Positions 1-8,816 of a stretch of 64,000 bases of DNA are shown here, piece by piece. Source of the DNA: Hellea sp. (GTDB lineage Bacteria > Pseudomonadota > Alphaproteobacteria > Caulobacterales > Maricaulaceae); assembly GCA_020629545.1 (NCBI GenBank), contig JAHDDC010000008.1, positions 1 through 64,000 on the forward strand, given 5' to 3'. Positions within the stretch are counted from its first letter, which is position 1, and every line of letters starts with the position of its first letter. The translations under genes were made by a program, and so were the position numbers. The notes below the pieces were generated by a model, which had not been told where the DNA came from, did not search any database, and saw nothing but the letters and a program-made list of their open reading frames with translations.

Positions 1-654
1 GATATCATCACCTTGCAGGAATATCGAGATCAGACCGATAAGCGCGGCGGAGCCGATGAGATAAAAGCCGCGCTAAAACAGCTCGGCCACAAATTCGTCC
101 ATATCCCAGAAACCGATGGGCCCCATGAACATACGATTTTGATCAGCTCGCGTTTTGGCTTTGATGCTGGACCGTTCCTGCCGGACAAAGTCTCGCCGCT
201 TCCTATGCTGGAGGCCTATTTCGGCAAGGAGGCCCTTGGCTTTGAGTTCTCTATGATTGCCGTACATTTTCCGCAGAAAAAAGCGCAAGTGCCTCTATTT
301 GAGGCGCTTAAGAAAGACAGCGAAAGTCTACTCGGAATGGACGCGCTCATTATCGGCGATATGAATTGCGGTATTCCTTATGTCGATAGTGACAGTAAGA
401 CCTTTGTATCGACCCAATATTACCAAGATCTTCTGCACGCAGGCTGGGTCGATAGTTGGCGCACCCGACATCCCGAGGCCCGCGAATTCACTTGGGTCAG
501 CCCGCGGACGGGCAACCGTTTTCGCTATGATCAAATCATGGCCAGCCCGTCATTTGATAGCCGCATAAAAAGCTGCGTCTATGACCACGGCCCGCGCGAA
601 GTGGAGCCAAGACTATCCGATCACAGCTTGTTCATTGTGGACTTCGATTCATAA
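1..654 (+). CDS. Endonuclease/exonuclease/phosphatase (EEP) family protein, 5'-truncated
   Basis: The reading frame is open to base 1, so the gene starts outside the window; about 217 residues are visible. The first residues, DIITLQEYR, match the EEP-fold segment whose Glu binds the catalytic metal. GDMN (bases 355-366) and SDH (about bases 616-624) are the family's later metal-binding and catalytic motifs. EEP proteins hydrolyse phosphodiester or phosphomonoester bonds in DNA, RNA, lipids or inositol phosphates; the visible part does not fix the substrate. A TTG at 13 could be misread as a start, but it lies inside the conserved LQE motif. DUF418 gene follows after 17 bases on the same strand. 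Sure of the fold, unsure of the function. Confidence 0.8.
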   Translation, partial: DIITLQEYRDQTDKRGGADEIKAALKQLGHKFVHIPETDGPHEHTILISSRFGFDAGPFLPDKVSPLPMLEAYFGKEALGFEFSMIAVHFPQKKAQVPLFEALKKDSESLLGMDALIIGDMNCGIPYVDSDSKTFVSTQYYQDLLHAGWVDSWRTRHPEAREFTWVSPRTGNRFRYDQIMASPSFDSRIKSCVYDHGPREVEPRLSDHSLFIVDFDS

Positions 655-671
655 AACAATTACAAGATGTA

Positions 672-1877
672 ATGAACTATCTTGCGCAAAACACGAAATC
701 CCACCGCGTAATCCTCCCCGACCTCGTCAGAGCATTTGCGTTATTTGGGATTGCGGTTGTCAACGTTGCCTATTTTGCCAATCCAATGGGCGACTATAAT
801 TTCACCGGATCTGTCGATCAGCCCATAGATCAATGGGCATTTATGGCCGTCAATAGCGTTTTTTTGATGAAATCATACACGCTGTTTTCATTTATGTTTG
901 GTGTTGGATTTGCTTATCAAATGTCAGCGGCTAACAGGCAATCAGCTTCCTTCGACACGCGATATTGGCGGCGGATAATGGGGTTATTTGTTCTTGGGTT
1001 TCTCAACGTCATTTTTCTGTTCCAAGGCGATATATTATATTTCTACGCCTTTATCGGCTCGGTTTTATACATGTTCAAAGATGTGAGCCCGAAAGCGCTC
1101 AATCGTTGGGCCATCGGATTTTACATATTTCAGGTGCTAATCATGGGATTGATAGCTTTGGCGCTTTGGGCCGGAGAAACATATGCCCCTGATGAGATGA
1201 AAGAGGGTTTTATTGCCTATGACGCGGAAATGGAAAAAGCTCGGCAGATTTTTTCAAGCAGAGGCTTTTGGGCAGTCGTAGAGCAACGTATAGCGGAATG
1301 GGGACAAGTCGCTATATTTGGCAGCTTCCTTCAGGGTGGCGGCATTCTCGCTTTTTTCCTCTTCGGCCTATCTGCCGTGAAATCAGGGATATTACATGAC
1401 GCCAGCCACCCGATTTGGAAAAAGTTCCGGCGATGGTTTTTGCCCGTTGGCCTGATCGGGAGCTGCTATGGAGCTTGGGTAATGAAAAGCGGAACAGGAA
1501 TGTTTAGCGCCGCAACATTTATCGGTATGTTTTGGATTATGTTATTTGCCCCGTTTTCGACTGCCGGTTATTTGGGTCTAATCGCGAAATGGGCAGACCG
1601 GCCGGCGACGCCCTTTAAAATTTTTCTGGCTCGGGGCGGCACGTCAAGCCTGACGGCATATCTTATGCAAGGCCTCTTACTATCCTTAATATTTAACGGA
1701 TACGGATTGGGTCTTTTCGGCGATATCGGCGCAGCCCGTTGTATTTTAATCGCGGCTTTTGTCGCGATCTTTACAATCATATTTGCCAGCCTTTGGCGTA
1801 AGAAATACCAAAGAGGCCCGATGGAAGTTTTGCTCAGGCGGTGGACCTATGGGGGCGATGAAAGCGTAAAGCCTTAA
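672..1877 (+). CDS. DUF418 domain-containing membrane protein (YeiB-like)
   Basis: A 401-residue multispanning inner-membrane protein. The N-terminus (LPDLVRAFALFGIAVVNV) is the typical opening of the YeiB/DUF418 family, where an acidic-Arg pair precedes the first helix, and the C-terminal third (GGTSSLTAYLMQGLLLSLIF) fits the DUF418 domain. Several hydrophobic segments of about 20 residues alternate with short charged loops. The family has no settled biochemical role; transport or envelope functions have been suggested. Its stop codon overlaps the stop of the convergent desaturase gene at 1874-1877 (shared TTAA). Family assignment is good, function unknown. Confidence 0.82.
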   Translation: MNYLAQNTKSHRVILPDLVRAFALFGIAVVNVAYFANPMGDYNFTGSVDQPIDQWAFMAVNSVFLMKSYTLFSFMFGVGFAYQMSAANRQSASFDTRYWRRIMGLFVLGFLNVIFLFQGDILYFYAFIGSVLYMFKDVSPKALNRWAIGFYIFQVLIMGLIALALWAGETYAPDEMKEGFIAYDAEMEKARQIFSSRGFWAVVEQRIAEWGQVAIFGSFLQGGGILAFFLFGLSAVKSGILHDASHPIWKKFRRWFLPVGLIGSCYGAWVMKSGTGMFSAATFIGMFWIMLFAPFSTAGYLGLIAKWADRPATPFKIFLARGGTSSLTAYLMQGLLLSLIFNGYGLGLFGDIGAARCILIAAFVAIFTIIFASLWRKKYQRGPMEVLLRRWTYGGDESVKP

Positions 1878-2887
1878 GCTGCGAGGCGCTTACGCATTGC
1901 AAAGGATACCATTTCGCGGCGTTGTTCGCACCAAAGCGCCAGCTTCACGCATTTAAAGCTCTGCCATAATGTCAGACGCCCGACCTGTTTAAGTTCAGGA
2001 TGCGCTTTTAGGATACGCGGAAGCTGATAGAACGGGATGCGACTTGATAAGTGATGCACATGGTGCACCCCGATATTCCCTGTGATCCACATTAAAGGCT
2101 GCGGCAGATCATAATATGAGCTTCCAAACAAAGCTGCATTTTCACGGTTCCACTCGCCGTCGCGCGACCAATGGGTTTCGCCGAACTGGTGCTGCACATA
2201 GAAGAGCCACACGCCGATAGACGCGCCAATCACGACGATTGGCAACTGAATAAGTAGGAACGCTTTGAGACCTATGCCCCAGATAAGCAAACCATAAAGA
2301 ACCGCTACGCCGAGATTTGTCAAAGATGTACTGACCCAAGGCATTTTGCGTTTCCATTCTCCGATTGGCAGACGATTGGCCAAAATAAAGACATAGGCCG
2401 GGCCCACACCAAACATGACGACGGGATGGCGGTACAGACGGTATTTCAGCTTCTCAAACCGCGATAGGGCTTCATATTCGGCCACGGTGAGCGTGATAAT
2501 GTCATCACCAACACCTCTGCGATCAAGATTTCCAGAACCTGCGTGATGTAGCGCGTGTTGTCGGCGCCAATGATCATAAGGTGTTAGGGTCAGTATACCG
2601 ATAAAACGCCCGACCCAGTCATTAGCTTTCTTGCTGGAGAACATAGATCCATGTCCACAATCATGTTGAACGATAAACAGTCGCACAATCAATCCGCCGG
2701 CCGGAATAACACCCAAAAGTGCCCACCACTGACCTTGCCCGATCATGAGCCACATGGCAGCCCAAAGTGCAAGAAACGGAATAAGCGTAATCAAGACTTC
2801 AAAGATAGCCCGACCGTCCTCCGCATTGCGATAGGGTGCGAGCTGAGCGAACCAGGTTTTGGCTGTTTTTGGAGTAGGTACTTGCAT
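1874..2887 (-). CDS. Membrane fatty acid desaturase
   Basis: A 337-residue di-iron membrane desaturase. The three histidine boxes are all present: HDCGH at residues 75-79, HALHH at 111-115 and HHVHH at 275-279, with hydrophobic membrane segments near residues 30-70 and 185-230. Such enzymes use O2 and reduced ferredoxin or cytochrome b5-type donors to introduce a double bond in acyl chains of membrane lipids. The HDCGH/HHVHH pattern resembles delta-12/omega-6 (DesA-like) desaturases, but the exact position cannot be read from sequence. A strong sigma70-type promoter lies 83 bases upstream (2970-2998). Tail-to-tail overlap of 4 bases with the DUF418 gene. A hydroxylase of the same superfamily is a less likely alternative. 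Confidence 0.88.
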   Translation of the reverse strand: MQVPTPKTAKTWFAQLAPYRNAEDGRAIFEVLITLIPFLALWAAMWLMIGQGQWWALLGVIPAGGLIVRLFIVQHDCGHGSMFSSKKANDWVGRFIGILTLTPYDHWRRQHALHHAGSGNLDRRGVGDDIITLTVAEYEALSRFEKLKYRLYRHPVVMFGVGPAYVFILANRLPIGEWKRKMPWVSTSLTNLGVAVLYGLLIWGIGLKAFLLIQLPIVVIGASIGVWLFYVQHQFGETHWSRDGEWNRENAALFGSSYYDLPQPLMWITGNIGVHHVHHLSSRIPFYQLPRILKAHPELKQVGRLTLWQSFKCVKLALWCEQRREMVSFAMRKRLAA

Positions 2888-2969
2888 GGAAAATCCGCGG
2901 GTTATTGAAGGTACAACACTGGAATCAATGTCTTACCAAAAGCCTAAATCAGCTGGATAATATTTTAAA

Positions 2970-2998
2970 ATTACAATAACATCACATAGCTGTGTCAA
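2970..2998 (-). promoter_or_regulatory. Sigma70-like promoter of the desaturase gene
   Basis: Reading the minus strand, TTGACA (2993-2998) is separated by exactly 17 bases from TGTAAT (2970-2975), a 6/6 and 5/6 match to the consensus hexamers. It points toward the desaturase start at 2887 and would give a leader of about 75 bases. No inverted-repeat operator is obvious in the leader. Confidence 0.65.
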
Positions 2999-3061
2999 GA
3001 CTATTTGCGCAAATCTGTCTTGCGGCTTGTGATCGTCAATTTCTTACCCTAAAGGGCGCGC

Positions 3062-3691
3062 ATGTTTGAAATGGAACTCTTCATATCCGCCTTTGCGATT
3101 CTCTTTGTGATTATCGACCCGCCGGGTTGTGCGCCAATTTTTGCAACTCTGACCCAGGGCACAACGCGAAAACATCAAAATACAATGGCAATGAAGTCTG
3201 TTTTTGTCGCCGCCATTATTTTGTTTGGTTTTGCATATGCCGGAGAATTCGTCTTCGATAAGCTAGGCATAAGTCTGGATGCCCTTCGGATAGCGGGCGG
3301 GATCATGCTGTTTATGATCGGCTTGAATATGGTTTTTGAAAAACGGACCGAAAAACGCGAAACGCGCGCCGAAGAAGTCCTAGAAGAAGCCAGCGATCCA
3401 GAGGACATATCGGTCTTCCCTATGGGAATTCCAATGATAGCCGGCCCAGGTACAATGGCGTCAATATTACTCCTCAAAAAAGAAACAACAAACTTTGCTC
3501 AGGAAGCCTCGGTTTTGCTGGCCCTAGGGGCAGTCTTGCTGATTACGTTACTGTCGTTCTTTATCGCGGGACCACTTTTAAAATTTCTCGGGAAGAGTTT
3601 TACGGAGGTATTGACACGCGTATTAGGTGTGCTGCTGGCGACGCTGGCCGTGCAGTTTGTCATAGATGGCGTTCAGGGCGCTTTATTTTAG
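3062..3691 (+). CDS. MarC family integral membrane protein
   Basis: A 209-residue protein with about six hydrophobic segments. The N-terminal IDPPGCAPIFATLTQG corresponds to the MarC/UPF0056 signature (usually DPxGxxPxFLxLT), and the length equals the family norm. A charged loop near residues 95-120 separates the two halves, as in other MarC proteins. The family was once linked to multiple antibiotic resistance, a link later withdrawn; the real substrate is unknown. An AAAGGG Shine-Dalgarno sits 5 bases before the ATG. The last 9 bases overlap the convergent apbC gene. Confidence 0.87.
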   Translation: MFEMELFISAFAILFVIIDPPGCAPIFATLTQGTTRKHQNTMAMKSVFVAAIILFGFAYAGEFVFDKLGISLDALRIAGGIMLFMIGLNMVFEKRTEKRETRAEEVLEEASDPEDISVFPMGIPMIAGPGTMASILLLKKETTNFAQEASVLLALGAVLLITLLSFFIAGPLLKFLGKSFTEVLTRVLGVLLATLAVQFVIDGVQGALF

Positions 3692-4768
3692 CGTCTCACA
3701 CAGGGCGTTTGCTAGAGTTCTAAAAATCTGACCTTCGGCACTGTCATCAGCAGCTATTGGCCTTCCAGCGTCGCTGGCATTCCGGATCGACATATGTAAC
3801 GGGGCCTGTCCAAGTAACGGAACACCGAGATTAGCTGCCTCTTCTTTGACGCCGCCGCTTCCAAAAATATCATGAGAAGAACCACAATCTGGGCAGACAA
3901 AAACACTCATATTCTCAATCAAACCAAAGACCGGAATATTAACTTTGCCAAACATCGCGACGCCCTTGCGGGCATCGAGCAGCGCTAGATCTTGAGGTGT
4001 TGAAACAATAACCGCACCGCGGGGTTTAATATCTTGTGCCAGTCCCAATTGCGGGTCGCCGGTCCCGGGGGGCATGTCGATGATCAACATATCAAGCTCT
4101 CCCCAATCCACATCCCATAACATGCGAGAGATTGCGCCTTGCACCATCGGGCCGCGCCAGACAATTGGTCCATCACCGTCGGTTAAAAAGCCAATCGACA
4201 TAACCTTTACGCCAGACGCGGTAAAAGGCTTGATCAGCCTACGGCCTTCTTTTTCAGTCGTTACAGCCCGCTTCCCGGACAGTCCCATTATCATTGGGAT
4301 TGATGGGCCGTGAATATCCGCATCCAAAAGACCTATTTTTTTCCCCTGCCCTGCAAGGGCAACAGCCAAATTGGCCGCAATGGTTGATTTCCCCACACCG
4401 CCTTTAGCCGAACTGACTGCAATCACATGATCAATAAAAGCATCACCTTGATATCCATCAGGCCGCCGCGCTTGGTGCGGATTACTTGATCGTTTAGGTT
4501 TTGATGAAATTTCCGGGCCTGCCTTGTGAGCCGTTAGCATTACGCTGACCCGGTCAACACCATCCAAGCCTTCAAGCGCCGAAATCACATTTAATCTTAC
4601 TGCCTCAAATTCATCGGCTTTAGCAGGATCGATTTTAAGTATTGCCCGCAAAAATCCATCTGAGAAATTCAAGTCTGATAAGTGGCCTGCCGAAACGACA
4701 TCACGATTCCCCGTCAGGTCTTTGACATGTGATAGAGCCTTAAGTGCGGCAGTTTCAGAGTAACTCAT
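3683..4768 (-). CDS. apbC: Mrp/ApbC iron-sulfur cluster carrier ATPase
   Basis: A 361-residue protein with an N-terminal MIP18/DUF59 domain (about residues 5-80) and a C-terminal Mrp/NBP35 P-loop ATPase. The deviant Walker A KGGVGKST is at residues 122-129, and the CPDC motif (292-295) supplies the cysteines that bind a bridging 4Fe-4S cluster between subunits. The family carries Fe-S clusters to apoproteins in the cytoplasm. An in-frame ATG at 4807 exists but overlaps the upstream gene; the start at 4768, giving MSYSETAALK, lies 10 bases after the stop of the HEAT-like gene and matches family length, so the two are probably co-transcribed. Confidence 0.92.
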   Translation of the reverse strand: MSYSETAALKALSHVKDLTGNRDVVSAGHLSDLNFSDGFLRAILKIDPAKADEFEAVRLNVISALEGLDGVDRVSVMLTAHKAGPEISSKPKRSSNPHQARRPDGYQGDAFIDHVIAVSSAKGGVGKSTIAANLAVALAGQGKKIGLLDADIHGPSIPMIMGLSGKRAVTTEKEGRRLIKPFTASGVKVMSIGFLTDGDGPIVWRGPMVQGAISRMLWDVDWGELDMLIIDMPPGTGDPQLGLAQDIKPRGAVIVSTPQDLALLDARKGVAMFGKVNIPVFGLIENMSVFVCPDCGSSHDIFGSGGVKEEAANLGVPLLGQAPLHMSIRNASDAGRPIAADDSAEGQIFRTLANALCETLK

Positions 4769-4778
4769 CGTAAAATTC

Positions 4779-6656
4779 TTACTGGCAAGCGGGTTTAATC
4801 GTACCATTGGGTCGTAACACCAGGGGTGAATGATTTTTGTGGGTCAAAAGATAATGATCGTTGGGGAGCTTGGACACACGAAAATTCGGCTTAGGCAAAA
4901 AACGATGGAACTCGGCCTCAAACCGATCGACGTTTAGACTCGTGCGATAAAGTCGTCCTTCATCTGAATTATCCAAATCAGTGCTAATCGTCCAGAAATG
5001 ATTGGTATATTTTCCGCGAGCAGGCACGTTCATCGGCATAACCGACTTGACGCTTACGATCTCATCTGTGCCGATACTCTCACCTAATCCGGTTTTGTTA
5101 TCATAATATCTCAGTCCACCATCGCCTTCGAGATTATCAAATCCTACAAGCCAGCCGGAACGTGTTGGATAACTCGCCTCAATAAACCTGCGTTTGCGAA
5201 ACGACCCGGTCACTTCTTCTTCAAGGGTAAAATAGGGTAATTGACTAACATAATCCGTCGGCTTCTGGCCGGTGATGGCGCAGTTCTTCCAAAGCGCAGC
5301 GTCAGCATCCGCGATAGCTTTATAGGCTTTCGAAAAATCCTGCTTGTCCTTTGGATCGACTTTCCCAGCAAGGACTTGCTGCGCTAATCTAGCCAGATAT
5401 CGGACATCATCTGCCCAATGATCCGTAAGGTTTGCAACTGAGCCCGCATAGATTTTGTCATTTTGAACAATTACGCTGTTTAGCGCGAATTTTAGGGTTT
5501 TGATATTATCTTGTTGCACCAAGGCATTAAGGACAATCCTTTTGAACCTTGCGCCTTTATAGCCTTCAATTCGGGTAAAAAACTCCCGATAAACTGAACC
5601 ATCTGATTGTTGGTTTTCTTTCAAGTGGTTCCATATGATACTCGCCCATTCAGCTGGTTCTCCTTCCAAAGCCTTGATGAAATTCGCTTCATAGGGATGA
5701 ATATTGTCTCCGCGGTTTTCAACAGCGGCTCGAAAGGCAGAAATAACAGGCGGAGTAGCTTTGAGGCGTATAGGGGCTTTGGCTTTACCGTAAGTCTGGC
5801 CGCCTAGGATTGTCTCCAGCCCTGCGACCCGGCCCATGAGACTCATCTCAGGATCTTCGGCTAGCTCCTTAGCAAAGTCCATATAAAATCCATCGGTTCT
5901 ATATTTGTGGCGTCCGCGCAGTAATGTACCAATAGCAAAAGCGGGTCCGGCGTCAGTGGGCTTTAATTCTCTAAGCGTTTTTAAAAGTGTCGCGAATGCC
6001 ATCTCTTTATCGACTTCGTAGAGCGCCTCATAGGCCGCGATGACGCTGTCCGGATCATCGGAATAGAGCGCGCGCTGCAAAAATGGTACAGTTTTGTCCG
6101 GGGAAAAGGCTGCCAGCATTTGAACCAATTCGCGCGTCGGCGCTTCAACAACCGCCTTGGCGATTGGGCCATGTTCGAATTCCCTGAGCTGATAAATTTT
6201 TCCCCTCTCCCGCATGCGTTTTAGAACATCTCGCGCGACAGTTCGGACTTTTCGATCATCCAATAATAACGATTCAATCATCCGGCCCTGAACATCGGGT
6301 GACCCGATTTTTACCAAGAGATTAGCCAGCTTTTCGACATTTGACCCGGGCCACTCCTTGATGATCTGCCGGCGTTCCGCCGATGTGAACTCAAAGTTTC
6401 CGCCGTGTAGAATATCAATGGCGCGGCCCGCAATCTCGGCATCTTTGTCCCCGGCTAGCATGATCAAATATTCTGTGCTTTCCGAACCAAAGCCTTCCAG
6501 TTCCTCGATAATAACATCGTAGTCAAACTCATGCGGTCCGTGATTTTCCATAATCCAGACACAATGGTCCGCAGAATCACATATGGCCGGTTCCGTCGCA
6601 AACGCTGGAACTGATAGGCCCGCAGCGGCGAGCAATATCAATGCTGTTTTTCCCAT
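4779..6656 (-). CDS. Secreted HEAT-like repeat protein, uncharacterised
   Basis: About 625 residues. It opens with a classical Sec signal peptide (hydrophobic core ALILLAAAGL, cleavage after AFA) followed by a mature start with two cysteines (CDSADHC). The first half (about residues 40-300) is made of roughly 30-residue amphipathic helix pairs with Leu/Ala patterns typical of HEAT or Armadillo repeats, e.g. a segment describing successive units ending in DAEIAGRAIDIL. The C-terminal 150 residues look beta-rich. I recognise no enzyme motif. The ATG at 6656 has AAGAG six bases upstream and is preferred; an ATG at 6662 is possible. Located 10 bases before apbC on the same strand, but nothing in the protein suggests Fe-S chemistry. 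Confidence 0.7.
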   Translation of the reverse strand: MGKTALILLAAAGLSVPAFATEPAICDSADHCVWIMENHGPHEFDYDVIIEELEGFGSESTEYLIMLAGDKDAEIAGRAIDILHGGNFEFTSAERRQIIKEWPGSNVEKLANLLVKIGSPDVQGRMIESLLLDDRKVRTVARDVLKRMRERGKIYQLREFEHGPIAKAVVEAPTRELVQMLAAFSPDKTVPFLQRALYSDDPDSVIAAYEALYEVDKEMAFATLLKTLRELKPTDAGPAFAIGTLLRGRHKYRTDGFYMDFAKELAEDPEMSLMGRVAGLETILGGQTYGKAKAPIRLKATPPVISAFRAAVENRGDNIHPYEANFIKALEGEPAEWASIIWNHLKENQQSDGSVYREFFTRIEGYKGARFKRIVLNALVQQDNIKTLKFALNSVIVQNDKIYAGSVANLTDHWADDVRYLARLAQQVLAGKVDPKDKQDFSKAYKAIADADAALWKNCAITGQKPTDYVSQLPYFTLEEEVTGSFRKRRFIEASYPTRSGWLVGFDNLEGDGGLRYYDNKTGLGESIGTDEIVSVKSVMPMNVPARGKYTNHFWTISTDLDNSDEGRLYRTSLNVDRFEAEFHRFLPKPNFRVSKLPNDHYLLTHKNHSPLVLRPNGTIKPACQ

Positions 6657-6775
6657 CGGCATCTCTTATGCAATTCTCTTGCAAAACACTAGGCTAAATG
6701 CAGACAACAGTCAGTTGATCAAATGCAATCATGGGCTTCTCTTGACTTGTTACAGCGCAGCTTTATCCAAAACCT

Positions 6776-7237
6776 ATGGTAATTGTTTCAACCGCAATAT
6801 TGGCTGGATTATTGATTGCGCTCTCAGCAATTGATCTCAAGACATTTCGCCTACCAAATGAACTGACATTTTCTCTTATCGGTTCCGGTTTGTTCTTCGC
6901 CTGGCTATCGTGCGGAGATCTTAAAGGCCGTGTGATCGGTGCCATTCTGGGATATTGTGTGTTTGTCGCGATCGAAGTCGCATTTAAAAAGCTCCGAGGG
7001 AAAGACGGCTTGGGACGCGGCGATGCTAAGTTACTAGCAGGTGGAGGAGCCTGGGTTGGATGGTCCGGACTACCCTTTATCGTATTCATCGGCAGTGGAA
7101 TGGGCCTGGTTGCTGCACTTTTCCCGTCCTTCAGAAAAACCGGGAAAATTCCGTTCGGCCCGTTCCTGGCGATTGGCATATTTATTGTTTGGGTGGCTTT
7201 TAACTTCCAGCCGTTTGGCATCCTGCCAGGCCAATAA
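6776..7237 (+). CDS. Short A24 prepilin peptidase (CpaA/TadV type)
   Basis: A 153-residue hydrophobic protein with the two catalytic aspartates of aspartyl prepilin peptidases: D20 in LSAIDLKTFRLPN and D83 in GLGRGDAKLLA (the GxGD motif). It lacks the N-terminal Cys-rich methyltransferase domain of PilD/GspO, so it is of the short CpaA/TadV class that only cleaves. It could process Flp-type prepilins of the Tad locus at 34.6-44.9 kb, the GspG-K pseudopilins encoded next door, or both; no other prepilin peptidase is visible in the window. It runs convergently into the lipoprotein gene at the end of the gsp operon with a 38-base overlap. Confidence 0.88.
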   Translation: MVIVSTAILAGLLIALSAIDLKTFRLPNELTFSLIGSGLFFAWLSCGDLKGRVIGAILGYCVFVAIEVAFKKLRGKDGLGRGDAKLLAGGGAWVGWSGLPFIVFIGSGMGLVAALFPSFRKTGKIPFGPFLAIGIFIVWVAFNFQPFGILPGQ

Positions 7238-7670
7238 CAGGGACGACTTTCTCCCAGCCATCGGCTCCGGCAAGGGTAATAGCTCCCGATTTAAATCGTG
7301 TACCACTATTAATGTCCTCGGGATCAGACAGTGCGAGCATCAGCTTACCGCCATCAGTCATTCGAAAAATTTGTTCGGGCGGCTGCCCATAGGACGCGAA
7401 GCCTTCTGAACTGACACGGGCAATCGTGACTTCATTTGACCCGTTCCACCAACTTGCCTCAGCTTGATCAGCTCGGCTAAAGAAAATGAAACGCCTAGCA
7501 TTATCCGCAGTCCAGACAAACATCCCGCATTCACCCGCAGATAAATTTCGGGCCGTCAAACGATCATCAGCTTTATTAGCTTGAGGAATATCTTTGGAAC
7601 TATCCAAAGTCGTAGCGCAAGCCGACAAGACAAAGAAGGCGGAAAATATCACCGACTGTTTTATTGCCAT
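7200..7670 (-). CDS. Lipoprotein of unknown function at the end of the gsp operon
   Basis: A 156-residue protein with a lipoprotein signal (VLSAC, lipidated Cys18). The mature part has GECGMFVW around Cys48 and a C-terminal GLAGC, so one disulfide is plausible. It overlaps gspN by 10 bases and is almost certainly translated from the gsp mRNA. Position and lipidation make it a candidate pilotin or accessory factor for the secretin GspD, but it shows no clear similarity to known pilotins (GspS/AspS). Its last 38 bases overlap the opposing prepilin peptidase gene. Confidence 0.75.
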   Translation of the reverse strand: MAIKQSVIFSAFFVLSACATTLDSSKDIPQANKADDRLTARNLSAGECGMFVWTADNARRFIFFSRADQAEASWWNGSNEVTIARVSSEGFASYGQPPEQIFRMTDGGKLMLALSDPEDINSGTRFKSGAITLAGADGWEKVVPVIGLAGCQTAGS

Positions 7671-8359
7671 CTGCCTTGCTCCAGTAACTTGTAACCGCGT
7701 CCTGATTTTGTAAATCCAAAAAACTGTAACGCCAGACCGGCATTAGGATTGGATACCTCAGCGGTAATTTCGGTCCTGTAACCACCGTCCAAGCCTATGA
7801 TTATTTTTGCAACGATATCGGCGGCACGATCTTTACCTGTCATGTTTAATACAATTTGACCATTTTCGCAGCTAACGGGCCCTTCAAGCTCCGGGCCTTT
7901 CCAGCGCAAACGACCGGAATTTCTCGCCAGAAAATCCGTCCACACCGTTCCATCAGCATATTCGCAGGTTTCCATAAGCTTCATCTCTGGCACATCGATC
8001 TTAAAGCTACCATTAACCAATGCCAGTCTAGGGTCCTGAAGAGCCAAGGCCTTAATCGTGCCTTCGGTTTTTACGGCACGAATACCCGATAGGCCGGCTT
8101 CAGCATTGATCAATAATCCTGGCGGCCCGCCGCTAACATGCACAGGATTACCACCTTTAAGCAATCTTCCCAGAGATGTCGTTAGATTAAGCGTTCCTGC
8201 GTCAGTTCCTGTGACAAACCCGCGCCAGATTGTTCCGCTATAGGACGGTACTTTTCCGCCTATTTCAACTTTGGGCCCGATCCAGGTCAGAGGCAATTGA
8301 GATAAAACCCCGCCCGCAATTGCCAATACGCCAATCCCTATGAGCCAGCGTTTACGCAC
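7661..8359 (-). CDS. gspN: Type II secretion system protein GspN
   Basis: 232 residues with one N-terminal membrane anchor (WLIGIGVLAIAGGVLSQLPL) and a periplasmic beta-rich domain. The PLTWIG start of the mature part and the SYSGTIWRGF segment are typical of the GspN family, an optional inner-membrane component of the type II secretion machine. Position after gspM, with an 8-base overlap, supports the call. GspN proteins are less conserved than other Gsp subunits and are absent from many systems; what they do is not well established. Confidence 0.85.
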   Translation of the reverse strand: MRKRWLIGIGVLAIAGGVLSQLPLTWIGPKVEIGGKVPSYSGTIWRGFVTGTDAGTLNLTTSLGRLLKGGNPVHVSGGPPGLLINAEAGLSGIRAVKTEGTIKALALQDPRLALVNGSFKIDVPEMKLMETCEYADGTVWTDFLARNSGRLRWKGPELEGPVSCENGQIVLNMTGKDRAADIVAKIIIGLDGGYRTEITAEVSNPNAGLALQFFGFTKSGRGYKLLEQGRWQ

Positions 8360-8816
8360 GTGACCCCTTGAGTGTCAAAGTGGTGTTGATTGTGCCACTC
8401 TCTTTCCGGGTCATTTGGACCCCCGATACCTGCACTGAATATTCCGATGTTAATTCAGAGATGAATTTGAAAATTTGATTGGAACTCGTTTCGTCGAACC
8501 AGACCTTTAGAGATCCATTATTTTCAGGCTGTACCCTGGAAATATTTAATCCATTGGCCTTCGCAATTTGGATAACGGCATTGCGATCAAATGGCTGCGT
8601 GCCTGTCGTTTTTGAAACGCTGCTGGATAATTTGGGTATATTCGTTTGAACAATTTCAAGATTTCTAAGGGCTGTTGATTGCGCCAATTGTGCATTTTGT
8701 TTGGCTGCCATAATTGGGCGAACGCCCAAAAACCAAATAGCGAGAATGATCAAAAGACATCCTGCAACCGTTATAAGCAAACGCTCACGCGCATCTAAGC
8801 GGTTCCAGAAACTCAT
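8352..8816 (-). CDS. gspM: Type II secretion system protein GspM
   Basis: 154 residues. A short cytoplasmic N-terminus (FWNRLDARERLLITVA) precedes a single membrane helix (about residues 15-32), then a coiled-coil stretch and a small ferredoxin-like periplasmic domain. GspM binds GspL in the inner-membrane platform. It overlaps gspL by 4 bases (ATGA), and gspN overlaps its end. Length and topology fit the family. Confidence 0.9.
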   Translation of the reverse strand: MSFWNRLDARERLLITVAGCLLIILAIWFLGVRPIMAAKQNAQLAQSTALRNLEIVQTNIPKLSSSVSKTTGTQPFDRNAVIQIAKANGLNISRVQPENNGSLKVWFDETSSNQIFKFISELTSEYSVQVSGVQMTRKESGTINTTLTLKGSRA

